Shown here piece by piece: positions 1 through 7,711 of a stretch of DNA of 42,043 nucleotides. The DNA lies in the NCBI GenBank assembly GCA_025929315.1, contig JAICMI010000006.1:1-42043 (forward strand), written 5' to 3'. Positions within the stretch are counted from its first letter, which is position 1; every line of letters starts with the position of its first letter. Source of the DNA: Frankiaceae bacterium. Lineage in GTDB: Bacteria; Actinomycetota; Actinomycetes; JAFAQI01. Both the position numbers and the translations under genes were made by a program. A model generated the notes under the pieces. That model searched no databases. It was given only the letters and a program-made list of their open reading frames with translations, and was not told where the DNA came from.

Positions 1-141
1 CTGCTGGCACCAGGACATGAAGCACTTGAGGTCTTGGGTGTAGGCGGTCAGGGTCGGCTCGCGGTAGCGAGCGAGGACCGATGCGATCGCGAGCCTGGTC
101 ACATCCAGGTAGCTGGGCAGCAGTTCCGTCGTGGTCGTCAT
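1..141 (-). CDS. Site-specific tyrosine recombinase (integrase), N-terminal fragment cut by window edge
   Basis: Reading leftward from an ATG at 141, 47 codons are open to base 1 with no stop. The peptide includes LARYREPTLTAYTQDLKCF, followed by MSWCQQ. This is the pattern of the N-terminal SAM-like, core-DNA-binding domain of phage-type tyrosine recombinases, which begins with a helix ending in T..AY..DL..F..WC. The start is supported by GAAGGAG placed 5 bases upstream. The catalytic domain (R..HxxR..Y) would lie outside the window, so activity cannot be judged. A tRNA 3' fragment at about 461-491 lies 320 bases behind the gene, the usual place for an attachment site. I infer an integrative element extending to the left. 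Family assignment rests on a short segment. Confidence 0.62.
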   Translation of the reverse strand, partial: MTTTTELLPSYLDVTRLAIASVLARYREPTLTAYTQDLKCFMSWCQQ

Positions 142-460
142 CGCGGCTCCTTCCGGCCATGCCGGAAGCCGGTCTCCCGGCACCGCGATGATCATCGACC
201 GCTGGCGACTCCGAGCGCGTGCCGCACATAACAAGCGGGGCAAAGGCGCGCCGAGGCACGGCGCGACCGAACAGAGCCGTCACTACAGGCCGGCGGACTT
301 TGGCGCTTGTTACCCCTCTTGGGATGAACCCTCACAAGATCATCGGTGATGCCGCCTGGCACCACGCCTCGTCCACAGCGGCCGAGAACGGCGAACTACG
401 GCGTCGTACGGCGCTGCGATTGAGCGTGGCCGCGGTAAAGTGCCTGGTCAGGAGCCTGTC
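142..460. other. Intergenic stretch between integrase and tRNA fragment
   Basis: About 320 bases with no convincing gene on either strand. The short open frames here have no Shine-Dalgarno sequence and no recognisable protein. It presumably carries the integrase promoter and arm-type recombinase binding sites, but I could not pick out direct repeats with confidence. The hairpin at 151-167 is the only clear structure. Confidence 0.5.
151..167. promoter_or_regulatory. Perfect hairpin overlapping the integrase ribosome binding site
   Basis: TTCCGGC-CAT-GCCGGAA forms a perfect 7-bp stem with a 3-base loop, directly upstream of the integrase start at 141. The arm nearer the gene contains part of the GAAGGAG Shine-Dalgarno sequence read on the minus strand. 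Folding in the mRNA would hide the ribosome binding site. Alternatively it is a DNA operator. No function has been shown; only the symmetry and its position are seen. Confidence 0.4.
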
Positions 461-491
461 GTCGGAGGTTTAAATCCCACCTCCACCGCCA
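461..491 (+). tRNA. tRNA 3'-end fragment, probable attachment-site remnant
   Basis: The stretch reads as a T-loop (TTTAAAT), a T-stem 3' strand (CCCAC), an acceptor 3' strand (CTCCACC), discriminator G and an encoded CCA. The upstream bases do not supply the matching 5' acceptor strand (GGTGGAG would be needed), and the 5' T-stem strand mispairs. It is therefore not an intact tRNA. A tRNA 3' end next to an integrase gene is what a tRNA-targeting element leaves at its distal boundary. The intact tRNA would lie left of the window. Its amino-acid identity cannot be read from the fragment. Confidence 0.42.
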
Positions 492-513
492 ACTCGCAAC
501 CCGCTGCTCGACG

Positions 514-601
514 CTCACGAACGTGATCAACTTCGCGTCCGCACGGCGCAGTGCACGCTCAGCATGACCGCCCAAGCGCCGAAGTTGATCACGTTCGTGA
601 G
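514..601. repeat. 22-bp perfect inverted repeat with 44-base spacer
   Basis: Positions 514-535 and 580-601 are exact reverse complements (arm begins CTCACGAACGTGATCAACTT). The repeat lies 17 bases beyond the 3' end of the convergent methyltransferase gene at 619. It could act as a bidirectional terminator, although there is no T run. The AT-richer TGATCA core in a GC-rich genome resembles mobile REP/MITE-like intergenic palindromes. No second copy was seen in this window. Confidence 0.75.
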
Positions 602-618
602 GAGTGAACGCTGCTTTC

Positions 619-1398
619 TCAGCGCGAGAGCATCGATCGGCGTTTGCGCTTCGGGGTGCCCTTCGGTGCGGGGAGGGCATCGCGGACCGCGGCGGCCAAC
701 GTCTTGGCGCTGCCCTTGCGCTTCTTCTCGCGGCCCGAGGTGATGACGTCCCAGAAAGGTGCGGACAGCACCTGCTCCGGGTCGTAAGCGCAGCCCCGGT
801 TGAGAATCTCGTCCGGCACGTCCTGCGGATCGGGCACGATGTAGCGCTTCTCGATCTCGTCGTAGTTGTCCTTGAGTGCGGTACTGGCGGGGTCGGGTGC
901 GAGAACGACGAGCAGACCAGTGGGCTGTGTGTCGACCGGAAGCAGCACGAGATCGGGGCGGTGCTCGCGCAACGTGTGGATCACCTTATAGACGTCGCCG
1001 GTCCATGCCCTGGTCTGGCGGTCGCGAGCGGCCTCCGGGACGTTGCGCGGCAGCATGTCGTCGAACACGACAACACTCGCCCAGTCGGTGGCGCGCTCGA
1101 CATTGATGAAGTCACGAAGCGCGAACTCGAACAGGTGCATGCCGTCGATGAACGCCAGATCGATGGGCTTGCCACGGAAGTGCGCAAGTGCGTTTTCGCG
1201 GGCGAAGAAGTCGTCGCTCGTGGCCTTGGCCATCACGAGGTTGCACCGCAGCGGGTGGATGATCTTGAACTCCGGATCGATGGCGATCGTCCGCGCACGG
1301 GAGATGCGCAAGCTCGCGCCGGAGTTGACCCCGATCTCGAGGTAGGTCTTGGGCTTGATCTGCCGGTGCAGCCGGCGGAGGAACTCGTGGCGCTGCAT
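619..1398 (-). CDS. Class I SAM-dependent methyltransferase (Methyltransf_24-like)
   Basis: A 259-residue protein starting at ATG 1398 (MQRHEFLRRLHRQIKPK). The SAM-binding motif I is clear (YLEIGVNSGASL), and a motif-II-like acidic strand ends in TIAIDPEF. A later strand, IDLAFIDGMHLFEFALRDF, is typical of the Methyltransf_24 / cephalosporin-hydroxylase-like group. Earlier in-frame codons exist but would run through the preceding gene's coding region, and GAAGGCGG sits just before ATG 1398. The lysine/arginine-rich C-terminus (about the last 30 residues) is a tail outside the fold. It lies 37 bases downstream of the glycosyltransferase gene on the same strand, so the two are probably co-transcribed and may modify a common glycan or glycolipid. 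The substrate is unknown. Confidence 0.82.
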   Translation of the reverse strand: MQRHEFLRRLHRQIKPKTYLEIGVNSGASLRISRARTIAIDPEFKIIHPLRCNLVMAKATSDDFFARENALAHFRGKPIDLAFIDGMHLFEFALRDFINVERATDWASVVVFDDMLPRNVPEAARDRQTRAWTGDVYKVIHTLREHRPDLVLLPVDTQPTGLLVVLAPDPASTALKDNYDEIEKRYIVPDPQDVPDEILNRGCAYDPEQVLSAPFWDVITSGREKKRKGSAKTLAAAVRDALPAPKGTPKRKRRSMLSR

Positions 1399-1435
1399 GG
1401 GCCGCCTTCGTCTCGCGGTCGGATCGCCGCCGACG

Positions 1436-3289
1436 CTACCCGACCGCCGGCTCGGATTCGTGGCGCAGGGCGGTTCGCAGCGGCCCATTGTGAAGTGACG
1501 CGGGCAGCGGAGTCCGCCGGCCGTCCAGCTCGATCGACAGCCGCCAGGTCGTGGGTCGTAGCCGACGCCGTGTCGGAACTGTCGCTCGCAGATCGGCGCG
1601 GCCGTTCGGATTGATCTCGACGACGGCGGCAACGACCTCGCGCTCTCCCGAGCCCTCCGGGTCGAGCACGAGCGGGACGGCGACGCTGGCGCCGGGGCGA
1701 CCGCGCACACCACGCAGCGGTACGACGAGCGTGTCGCCCTCGAGCTCGGGCTTTCCCGCGGTGATGAGACCCGGCGGTCGTGACTGGTCGACGTTGAGGG
1801 TTACGCGACCTGACTTGGTGGCGACGGGAATCGTGATGTGGCGAGTGAGCAACGCATCGAGCATGGCGACGGGTCGCCGCTTCGGTTCCGAGCGCAGTGG
1901 CGTCGTGGCGCTCCAGCCGCAGCCGACGAGGTTCACGTCGAGCTCCCAGGTGCCGCGCCGAAGCGGCGCACCGCCGAACGCGGACTCAGGGTCGATCTCG
2001 ACCGTTGACTGCATCCCGACGCGTCGCGAGCCGTCGGAGTCGACCGGCAGCGGGCGAGCGTCGCCCGGCAAGTTGTGCGGCACCCAACGTCCTTTGCGCC
2101 GAATGGCCACCCGCAGCCGAAGAGCCTCGAGGTCGCTGCTGAAATCGAGCACCTCTCGCGGCATGTCGGGCAACGGCGCGCGTGATCGGTAGAGCAGGCG
2201 ACCGTCTTGTACGTCGCACCGAACCGGTGAGCCATCCGCATAGCTGAACCACGCCGACACGGTCATGCGAATGCGGTCGTCCTCGAGATCCATGGCGTCG
2301 ATCTCGTGGTGGATGCGCAACCTGATCTCCGACTCACCGAGCGCACGCGCCATTTCCAACTCGTCGTTGCGCAGCAGGTAGTCGCGCACGCGGTTGATGC
2401 CGACAACATGTGCGCTCACCGAAGTCGGGAAGTGCGCAGCGATAAGCGACCGCGCCGCGTCCCACTGCTTGCGCTGGTCCTCGGAGTCACGCTTGGCGAA
2501 GCCCGCACCGAGCTTCTCCAGCACCTTGCTCCCGTACCAAGCGGCAAGCAGTCGATCCCGCAGCTCTCCGTCGTCGACGTGCGTCTCCACGACGCGAATC
2601 GCATCGGTGAGGTTGTCGTACCAGGACGGCCAGTCGAGCGGGCGCAGTCCCGCATTGGATTGATCATCGCGGATCGTCCAGAAGTAACAGGCGTAGTCAC
2701 TGAGGACGGAGATGACCTTCGCCTTCACGAAGGCCTCGATGACGAACGGATGGTCTTCGAGCCGCCGACGACCCTCGAAGAAGCGGATGCCGTTGTCGGC
2801 GAGGAACTGCCGCCGGAACATCTTGTGCGGCGTCATCAGCGACATGAGTGCGTCGGCTCCGAGCACGGCGTTCGGCACATTGCGCTCGAACAACCGGCCT
2901 ACCGCTGCTCGTTGGTTGCGCACCTCTCGACCCACCACCACATCCGAGGAGTGCTGCACGGCGTAGGCGTAAAGCCGCTCGAGGGCCTGCGGGAACAACG
3001 AGTCGTCGTTGTCGACGATCTGGACGTAGTCGCCGCGCGCGGCCTCGATGCCGACGTTGCGCGGCCGGCCGGGGCCGCCCGATGCCGGGATGCGGATGAC
3101 TCGCGCGTTCGGCATCTCGACGGCAAACGCGTCCAGTCGATCCGGTGTCCCGTCCGTCGAGCCGTCGTCGACGAAGACCGTCTCGAACTGCTCTGGCGGC
3201 ATGGTCTGAGCGCGCAGCGAGTCCAGCAGCGGTTCGATGTGCCGTCCCGGGTTGTAGACGGCGACGACCACGCTCACGTTCACCGTCAT
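1436..3289 (-). CDS. Family 2 glycosyltransferase with long C-terminal domain
   Basis: A 617-residue protein from ATG 3289 (MTVNVSVVVAVYNPG). The N-terminal 250 residues form a GT-A fold. VDDGSTDG lies at 40-47 and the nucleotide-sugar/metal motif DNDD at 93-96 after YVQIV. The region RRLEDHPF (about residue 165) resembles the (R/K)xLED catalytic block seen in capsule and teichoic acid GT2 enzymes. The remaining 350 residues are beta-rich and lack a motif I recognise. They resemble the C-terminal modules of actinobacterial cell-surface glycosyltransferases. No transmembrane helix is evident. It is the first gene of a likely two-gene operon with the methyltransferase. A role in cell-envelope glycan synthesis is inferred; donor and acceptor are unknown. 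TAGGGT lies 8 bases before the start. Confidence 0.85.
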   Translation of the reverse strand: MTVNVSVVVAVYNPGRHIEPLLDSLRAQTMPPEQFETVFVDDGSTDGTPDRLDAFAVEMPNARVIRIPASGGPGRPRNVGIEAARGDYVQIVDNDDSLFPQALERLYAYAVQHSSDVVVGREVRNQRAAVGRLFERNVPNAVLGADALMSLMTPHKMFRRQFLADNGIRFFEGRRRLEDHPFVIEAFVKAKVISVLSDYACYFWTIRDDQSNAGLRPLDWPSWYDNLTDAIRVVETHVDDGELRDRLLAAWYGSKVLEKLGAGFAKRDSEDQRKQWDAARSLIAAHFPTSVSAHVVGINRVRDYLLRNDELEMARALGESEIRLRIHHEIDAMDLEDDRIRMTVSAWFSYADGSPVRCDVQDGRLLYRSRAPLPDMPREVLDFSSDLEALRLRVAIRRKGRWVPHNLPGDARPLPVDSDGSRRVGMQSTVEIDPESAFGGAPLRRGTWELDVNLVGCGWSATTPLRSEPKRRPVAMLDALLTRHITIPVATKSGRVTLNVDQSRPPGLITAGKPELEGDTLVVPLRGVRGRPGASVAVPLVLDPEGSGEREVVAAVVEINPNGRADLRATVPTRRRLRPTTWRLSIELDGRRTPLPASLHNGPLRTALRHESEPAVG

Positions 3290-3348
3290 GGCACGAAACC
3301 CTAGTGACGCTTCGTCAAGCACCCTGGCGGTCGCGCCGATAGGACAAG

Positions 3349-4641
3349 GTGCGCTGCCCGGCATGCGGTGGGTCCGCGCCGCCCTCCGCCGGGTGGTGCG
3401 GGCAATGCTTCACGCCCCTGCCCGCCCAGGAGGCGGTGGCCGCGCACGTTCTCGTCGGCTCTGGTGCACCGGTCGCCCGCAACGGCTTCGGCCTGCCGGC
3501 GGCGGCACCGGCGCCGACGCCCTCGCCGACCAGCCCCGGCCCACCCCTCCAGGTCGTCCCGCCCGACAGCGGGCCGATGTTGGGTCGCCGCGCGATCGCG
3601 CTCGTGGTCACGGCGATCTGCATCGGTGCCGTCGGTATGGGCGTTTCGTGGCTGCTTGGCCGCGACAGCCACCTCGAGCCGGCGACCTACATCCGCTACG
3701 CGCTCGTGCTGACGCTGGGCGTCTACGTCGTCGTCGGTGCCCTCGTCGTCGTGCGGCTCGTGCCCGGCGTCCGCTTGCGTTGGCACACCGGCCGGCCCGC
3801 TGCCGGCATCCTGCTCGGTGCCGGCGTCGGTGGCGCGCTGAGCGGTCTGCTGCTGGCAGGTGTGAGCAGTGCCGCCGGACACCTCTCGCCCGACCCTCGG
3901 ATCGTCACCCTGATGAGCGAGGGCGATCTCGCGCACATTGTCGTCACGATCGGCATCACCTGCATCTGCGCACCTCTCATCGAGGAGGTGCTCTTCCGTG
4001 GGCTCTTGCTCGAATCGCTACGGACCAAAGGTCGAAGAGTTGCGTTGTGGGGCTCCGGCATCGCCTTCGCCATCTGGCACCTGAACCCCTCGGCGCTGCG
4101 CTACTACGCCGTGATGGGCCTACTCCTGGGCGGGCTCTACCTGCGACGTGGTCTCGTCTGCTCCATTGCTGCGCACGTCGCGTTCAACGGCGTTCTCACG
4201 GTGGCCGCGCTCGCTGTCGTCCTCGCGCCGGCTCGGACTGTCACCGTTGGGGACATCTCCTTCCAGGCGCCCAGCGGCTGGGGACAGCTGCACAGCGAGC
4301 AGGGTGGCTGGATCGTGACCGGACCATCCGATGCCGAGCTGTTCGTGGCCGAGCAACCGCTCGCGGTCACACCGACGGCCGACCAGATGCGCGACCGGAT
4401 GCATGACGGTTTTGCGACAGCTCTGATCCCCAGCGTGACCTTCGACTCGTCCACGCTCCGGGAAACGAGCCTGCCCGCCGGCGTAGCCGTCGAGATGGGC
4501 ATCAACTACGAGGGCCACGGCGGCACGTTCACGATGCTGGCGGTCCCGGGAGAGCTCGTGGAGCTCGTCTTCATGGACGGCGGCAGTACGAAGGCCCAGG
4601 CCGACTTCCCCCGCATGCTGGAAAGCCTGCGCGTCGGCTGA
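3349..4641 (+). CDS. CPBP-family intramembrane metalloprotease with N-terminal zinc ribbon
   Basis: A 430-residue protein with GTG start at 3349, preceded by AGGA at a good distance. Residues 3-20 form a zinc ribbon (CxxC...CxxC: C3, C6, C17, C20). A Pro/Ala-rich linker follows to about 75, then several membrane helices (80-104, 115-140, 150-172, 195-290). The CPBP/Abi signature is present: E212-E213 with R217 in EEVLFRG, H244 in IWHLN, and H276 plus N280 in AHVAFN. These residues are the glutamyl/histidyl active site of CAAX-type proteases. Residues 295-430 form a soluble, probably extracytoplasmic domain (VTVGDISFQAPSGW...) whose function I cannot name. The gene is divergent from the glycosyltransferase with a 59-base gap. 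The substrate is unknown. Confidence 0.85.
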   Translation: MRCPACGGSAPPSAGWCGQCFTPLPAQEAVAAHVLVGSGAPVARNGFGLPAAAPAPTPSPTSPGPPLQVVPPDSGPMLGRRAIALVVTAICIGAVGMGVSWLLGRDSHLEPATYIRYALVLTLGVYVVVGALVVVRLVPGVRLRWHTGRPAAGILLGAGVGGALSGLLLAGVSSAAGHLSPDPRIVTLMSEGDLAHIVVTIGITCICAPLIEEVLFRGLLLESLRTKGRRVALWGSGIAFAIWHLNPSALRYYAVMGLLLGGLYLRRGLVCSIAAHVAFNGVLTVAALAVVLAPARTVTVGDISFQAPSGWGQLHSEQGGWIVTGPSDAELFVAEQPLAVTPTADQMRDRMHDGFATALIPSVTFDSSTLRETSLPAGVAVEMGINYEGHGGTFTMLAVPGELVELVFMDGGSTKAQADFPRMLESLRVG

Positions 4642-4661
4642 GCCCTGCGTCGCACGTTCCT

Positions 4662-4750
4662 TGGCGGAGGATGCGAGATTCGAACTCGCGAGGGGTTGCC
4701 CCCAACACGCTTTCCAAGCGTGCGCCCTAGGCCAACTAGGCGAATCCTCC
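4662..4750 (-). tRNA. tRNA-Ser (anticodon GGA)
   Basis: Read on the minus strand, the acceptor GGAGGAT (4750-4744) pairs with ATCCTCC. The discriminator is G and CCA is encoded (ending at 4662). The anticodon stem-loop ACGCTTGGAAAGCGT gives anticodon GGA. A long variable arm (GGGGGCAACCCCT), as expected for a class II serine tRNA, and the T-arm GAGTTCGAATCTC are present. Length is 89 nt including CCA. It lies just before the SRP RNA, on the opposite strand. Confidence 0.96.
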
Positions 4751-4780
4751 GGCGGCGAGTCTAATGTCGTCCGCCCCGGC

Positions 4781-4786
4781 TAGAGT
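4781..4786 (+). promoter_or_regulatory. Candidate -10 box of the SRP RNA promoter
   Basis: TAGAGT matches the actinobacterial TANNNT -10 consensus and lies 8 bases before the first base of the predicted SRP RNA at 4795. No good -35 hexamer was found at the usual distance. The call rests on spacing alone. Confidence 0.4.
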
Positions 4787-4794
4787 CGGGCTCG

Positions 4795-4880
4795 ACCCCT
4801 CGGGCGGCGTTACCCCGCCCAACCCCCCCAGGGCCGGAAGGCAGCAAGGGTAAGCGGGCTCTGGCGGGTGTCCGAGGGGT
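4795..4880 (+). ncRNA. ffs: Small bacterial SRP RNA (4.5S type)
   Basis: The conserved apical SRP motif GGCCGGAAGGCAGCAAGGG lies at about 4832-4850, with the GGAA tetraloop and the asymmetric AGCA internal loop that binds Ffh. The flanks pair into one long hairpin: ACCCCTCGG at 4795 pairs with CCGAGGGGT ending at 4880. The length of about 86 nt fits the short SRP RNA class. It scaffolds Ffh for co-translational targeting of membrane and secreted proteins. It sits upstream of dnaX, a common arrangement in actinobacteria, and its presence helps rule out dnaX starts before 4880. Confidence 0.95.
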
Positions 4881-4960
4881 CCCTAGTCGCGAGCCTGCGG
4901 CTCGCTCCCACAGCGTCCGGGCCAACGTCCAGGTCCGTACCTAGCTGGGGTGGAGGATCG

Positions 4961-6760
4961 TTGTCGCTCGCGCTTTACCGGAAGTACCGGCCCGGGTCCT
5001 TCGCTGAGGTCGTCGGCCAGGAGCACGTCACCGAGCCCCTCCAGCAGGCACTCCGCAGTGGGCGCATTCACCACGCCTACCTGTTCAGTGGCCCGCGTGG
5101 TTGCGGCAAGACGTCCAGCGCGCGCATCCTTGCGCGATCGCTCAACTGTTCCCAGGGACCGACTCCGACGCCCTGCGGCGAGTGCGACTCATGCGTTGCC
5201 CTCGCGCCCAACGGTGCCGGCAGTCTCGACGTCATCGAGATCGACGCGGCCTCACATGGTCTCGTCGACGACGCCCGCGATCTGCGCGAGCGCGCGTTCT
5301 TCGCGCCGGTGTCCTCGCCGTACAAGATCTACATCATCGACGAGGCGCACATGATCAGCCAGGCGGCGTTCAATGCGCTGCTGAAGGTCGTCGAAGAGCC
5401 GCCGCCGCACGTCAAGTTCATCTTCGCCACGACCGAGCCGGACAAAGTCCTGCCCACCATCAAGTCACGGACGTTCCACTATCGGTTCCGCCTCATCCCG
5501 CCCGCGGTCCTGCGCGAGTTCCTCGCCGGGCTGTGCGCTCGCGAGGGCATCGAGGTCGACCCGTTGGTCCTGCCGCTCGTCGTACGCGCCGGCGCGGGAT
5601 CCGCACGTGATGCCCTCTCGGTGCTCGACCAGCTCGCGGCGGGCGCCGACGAGAGCGGCGTCGGCTATGACCGGGCGCTGTCGATCCTCGGCTACACCGA
5701 CGCTGCGCTCCTGGACGAGACGGTCGACGCCTTCACGGCCGCCGACGGAGGAGCGGTGTTCCAAGCTGTCGACCGGGTGATCGAGGCCGGGCTCGACCCA
5801 CGCCGGTTCGCGCAGGATCTGCTCGAGCGGTTCCGCGACCTGCTCGTGCTCGACTCGGTGCCCGACGCCGGCGAGTCCGGACTCCTCGACCTCCCTGCCG
5901 ACGAGCTGGACCGGATGCGTGGCCAAGCGGCTCGGTTCGGTCGTCCGGGACTCACCCGCGCCGCTGACGTGATGGCGAAGTCGTTGATCGACATGCGAGG
6001 CACGACGTCGCCGCGGTTGGTGCTCGAGCTCGCCTGCGCCCGCATCCTGCTGCCGGGTGCATCGTCCGACCCGGATGCGTTGATCGCCCGTCTCGACCGG
6101 CTCGAGCGTCGTCTCTCCGTCACCCCGGCCGCCGCCGTTGCGGAACCGAGCGCCTCGCCGCAACCGACCTCAGTGCGGGAGCCGGCCTCAGCGCCGGAAC
6201 CCACCTCAGCGCCCGAACCCACGGCGGCCGAGCCGCAGTCCGAGCCGGTGGAGCCGGCGCAAGCCGAGGAGCCGGCAGCGTCGATCGCTCCGTCGCCGCC
6301 GGCCGGTGCCGTCGACGTCGCCGCACTACGCCGGCTCTGGGACGACATCCTCGACGCGGTCAAGCAGCGCAGCCGGTCCGTGCACGCGATGCTCAACATG
6401 CACGCCCATGTCGCCGCGGTCGACGACCGTTCCGTGACGGTGGCGTTCAAGACGTCCGGCGTCGCCGGACAGTTCGAGAAGCGCACCGAGTTCTTCCGCG
6501 ACGCGTTGCGTGAGGTCGTAGGCCTTGATCGCACGGTCAAGGTCGTCACCGGTGAGTCCGCTGCCGCCGGCACTGAGACGGAGTCGCGGCCATCGTCGGC
6601 CGCGGCGACATCGGAGGGGCCGGTCGACGACGAGGTGGTCGACCTCACCGACGACGAGGACGATGAGCCGGCTTCCCCGGGCACCGGTCCGGCAGACGCC
6701 CTGGCCCTGTTGCAATCCGAACTGAGTGCGCAGGTCATCGACCGCGTCGACGGCAGCTGA
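4961..6760 (+). CDS. dnaX: DNA polymerase III subunit gamma/tau
   Basis: A 599-residue clamp-loader ATPase. The TTG start at 4961 gives [14 protein letters not shown], the standard DnaX N-terminus, with GGAGG about 4-5 bases upstream. Longer in-frame starts would begin inside the SRP RNA. Walker A is GPRGCGKT (44-51). The zinc-binding cysteines are C63, C72, C75 and C78. Walker B/DEAH reads IIDEAHMIS, and the sensor region [13 protein letters not shown] is intact. After the AAA+ and collar domains (to about 370) comes a Pro/Ala/Glu linker with repeated PTSAPEP-like units (about 390-450). A conserved tau-type C-terminal domain ([20 protein letters not shown]) and an acidic tail follow. It loads the beta clamp at replication forks. 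I saw no slippery A-rich site for gamma production. Confidence 0.96.
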   Translation: MSLALYRKYRPGSFAEVVGQEHVTEPLQQALRSGRIHHAYLFSGPRGCGKTSSARILARSLNCSQGPTPTPCGECDSCVALAPNGAGSLDVIEIDAASHGLVDDARDLRERAFFAPVSSPYKIYIIDEAHMISQAAFNALLKVVEEPPPHVKFIFATTEPDKVLPTIKSRTFHYRFRLIPPAVLREFLAGLCAREGIEVDPLVLPLVVRAGAGSARDALSVLDQLAAGADESGVGYDRALSILGYTDAALLDETVDAFTAADGGAVFQAVDRVIEAGLDPRRFAQDLLERFRDLLVLDSVPDAGESGLLDLPADELDRMRGQAARFGRPGLTRAADVMAKSLIDMRGTTSPRLVLELACARILLPGASSDPDALIARLDRLERRLSVTPAAAVAEPSASPQPTSVREPASAPEPTSAPEPTAAEPQSEPVEPAQAEEPAASIAPSPPAGAVDVAALRRLWDDILDAVKQRSRSVHAMLNMHAHVAAVDDRSVTVAFKTSGVAGQFEKRTEFFRDALREVVGLDRTVKVVTGESAAAGTETESRPSSAAATSEGPVDDEVVDLTDDEDDEPASPGTGPADALALLQSELSAQVIDRVDGS

Positions 6761-6774
6761 GCGCTTCTCCGACG

Positions 6775-6780
6775 TACGCT
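6775..6780 (+). promoter_or_regulatory. Candidate -10 box for leaderless ybaB transcript
   Basis: TACGCT ends 6 bases before the ybaB ATG at 6787, and no Shine-Dalgarno sequence precedes that ATG. The spacing would place transcription initiation at or next to the start codon. The call is based only on spacing and TANNNT consensus. Confidence 0.4.
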
Positions 6781-6786
6781 GACGGC

Positions 6787-7104
6787 ATGCCGGCGCAGCC
6801 CAACATGCAGCAGCTCATGAAGCAGGCCCAGCAGATGCAGCAGCAGATGATGGCTGCCCAGGCGGAGCTTGCCGACCTCGAGGTCGAAGGTCACGCCGGT
6901 GGCGGGCTGGTGCGCGCGACGATGAGCGGGTCCGGTGAGCTCAGGAGCCTGCAGATCGACCCCAAAGCCGTTGACCCGGAAGACGTCGAGACCTTGCAGG
7001 ACCTCGTGGTCGCAGCGGTTCGCGACGCAGCGCGGGCTGCCTCGGATCTCACTCAGGACAAGATGGGTCCGCTCACGGGCGGGCTGGGCCTGCCGGGTTT
7101 CTGA
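6787..7104 (+). CDS. ybaB: YbaB/EbfC-family nucleoid-associated protein
   Basis: A 105-residue protein beginning [20 protein letters not shown], the Gln/Met-rich first helix typical of YbaB/EbfC proteins. It continues with the central sheet ([20 protein letters not shown]) and the [19 protein letters not shown] helix. These proteins form tweezer-like dimers that bind DNA. The dnaX-ybaB-recR order is conserved across many bacteria and suggests a link to recombination and replication repair. The gene follows dnaX by 26 bases and precedes recR by 4 bases. The C-terminus is Gly/Leu rich (TGGLGLPGF), as usual in actinobacterial members. Confidence 0.94.
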   Translation: MPAQPNMQQLMKQAQQMQQQMMAAQAELADLEVEGHAGGGLVRATMSGSGELRSLQIDPKAVDPEDVETLQDLVVAAVRDAARAASDLTQDKMGPLTGGLGLPGF

Positions 7105-7108
7105 TCCG

Positions 7109-7708
7109 GTGTACGAAGGCGCGGTCCAAGACCTCATCGACGAGCTCGGCCGATTGCCGGGCGTCGGCCCGAAGAGCGCACAGCGGATCGCGTTCCACTT
7201 GCTCGCCGCCGACCCGGCGGACGTTCGCCGCCTGGTCGTCGCGCTGACCGAGGTCAAGGACAAGGTGCGGTTCTGCTCCATCTGCGGCAATGTCACGGAA
7301 GAGGAGCAGTGCAAGATCTGTCGCGACCCGCGACGTGACGAAGGGGTCATCTGCGTGGTCGAAGAACCCAAGGACGTCGTCGCGATCGAGAAGACGCGCG
7401 AGTTCCGCGGCCGCTACCACGTGCTGGGCGGCGCCATCTCACCCATCGAAGGTGTGGGTCCCGAGGATCTGCGCATTCGTGAGCTGATGCAGCGTCTCGC
7501 CGACTCGGCCGTCACGGAGCTCATCCTCGCGACCGATCCCAACCTCGAGGGCGAAGCGACCGCGACCTACCTCGCCCGGCTGGTCAAGCCGCTGGAGCTG
7601 CGCGTGACGAGACTCGCGAGCGGTCTGCCGGTCGGCGGGGACCTCGAGTACGCCGACGAGGTGACCCTCGGACGGGCTTTCGAAGGTCGGCGGCTGCTCG
7701 ACGTGTGA
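7109..7708 (+). CDS. recR: Recombination mediator protein RecR
   Basis: A 199-residue protein from GTG 7109, the usual RecR length. The helix-hairpin-helix is [11 protein letters not shown] (16-26). The zinc finger cysteines are C56, C59, C68 and C71 ([16 protein letters not shown]). The Toprim domain follows ([15 protein letters not shown], then [16 protein letters not shown]), with the C-terminal [12 protein letters not shown] block. With RecF and RecO it loads RecA on gapped DNA. The upstream open frame overlaps ybaB and is not used. The stop is 3 bases from the end of the convergent lipoprotein gene. Confidence 0.96.
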   Translation: MYEGAVQDLIDELGRLPGVGPKSAQRIAFHLLAADPADVRRLVVALTEVKDKVRFCSICGNVTEEEQCKICRDPRRDEGVICVVEEPKDVVAIEKTREFRGRYHVLGGAISPIEGVGPEDLRIRELMQRLADSAVTELILATDPNLEGEATATYLARLVKPLELRVTRLASGLPVGGDLEYADEVTLGRAFEGRRLLDV

Positions 7709-7711
7709 CTG

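Noticed and set aside
421-491. Complete tRNA ending in CCA
   Set aside because: Only the 3' acceptor strand and T-loop fit. The 5' acceptor complement (GGTGGAG) is absent and the T-stem mispairs, so it is a fragment.
4868-4960. Longer dnaX N-terminus starting at 4868
   Set aside because: It would overlap the SRP RNA and add residues absent from DnaX proteins. TTG 4961 has a good ribosome binding site and gives the usual [11 protein letters not shown].
4961-6760. Programmed frameshift in dnaX producing gamma
   Set aside because: No A-rich slippery heptamer with a following hairpin was seen. The gene reads through in one frame.
5692-7371. Minus-strand 559-codon open frame
   Set aside because: It lies antisense to dnaX, ybaB and recR. 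Its Ser/Arg/Thr-rich composition has no domain pattern; it is a GC-rich shadow.
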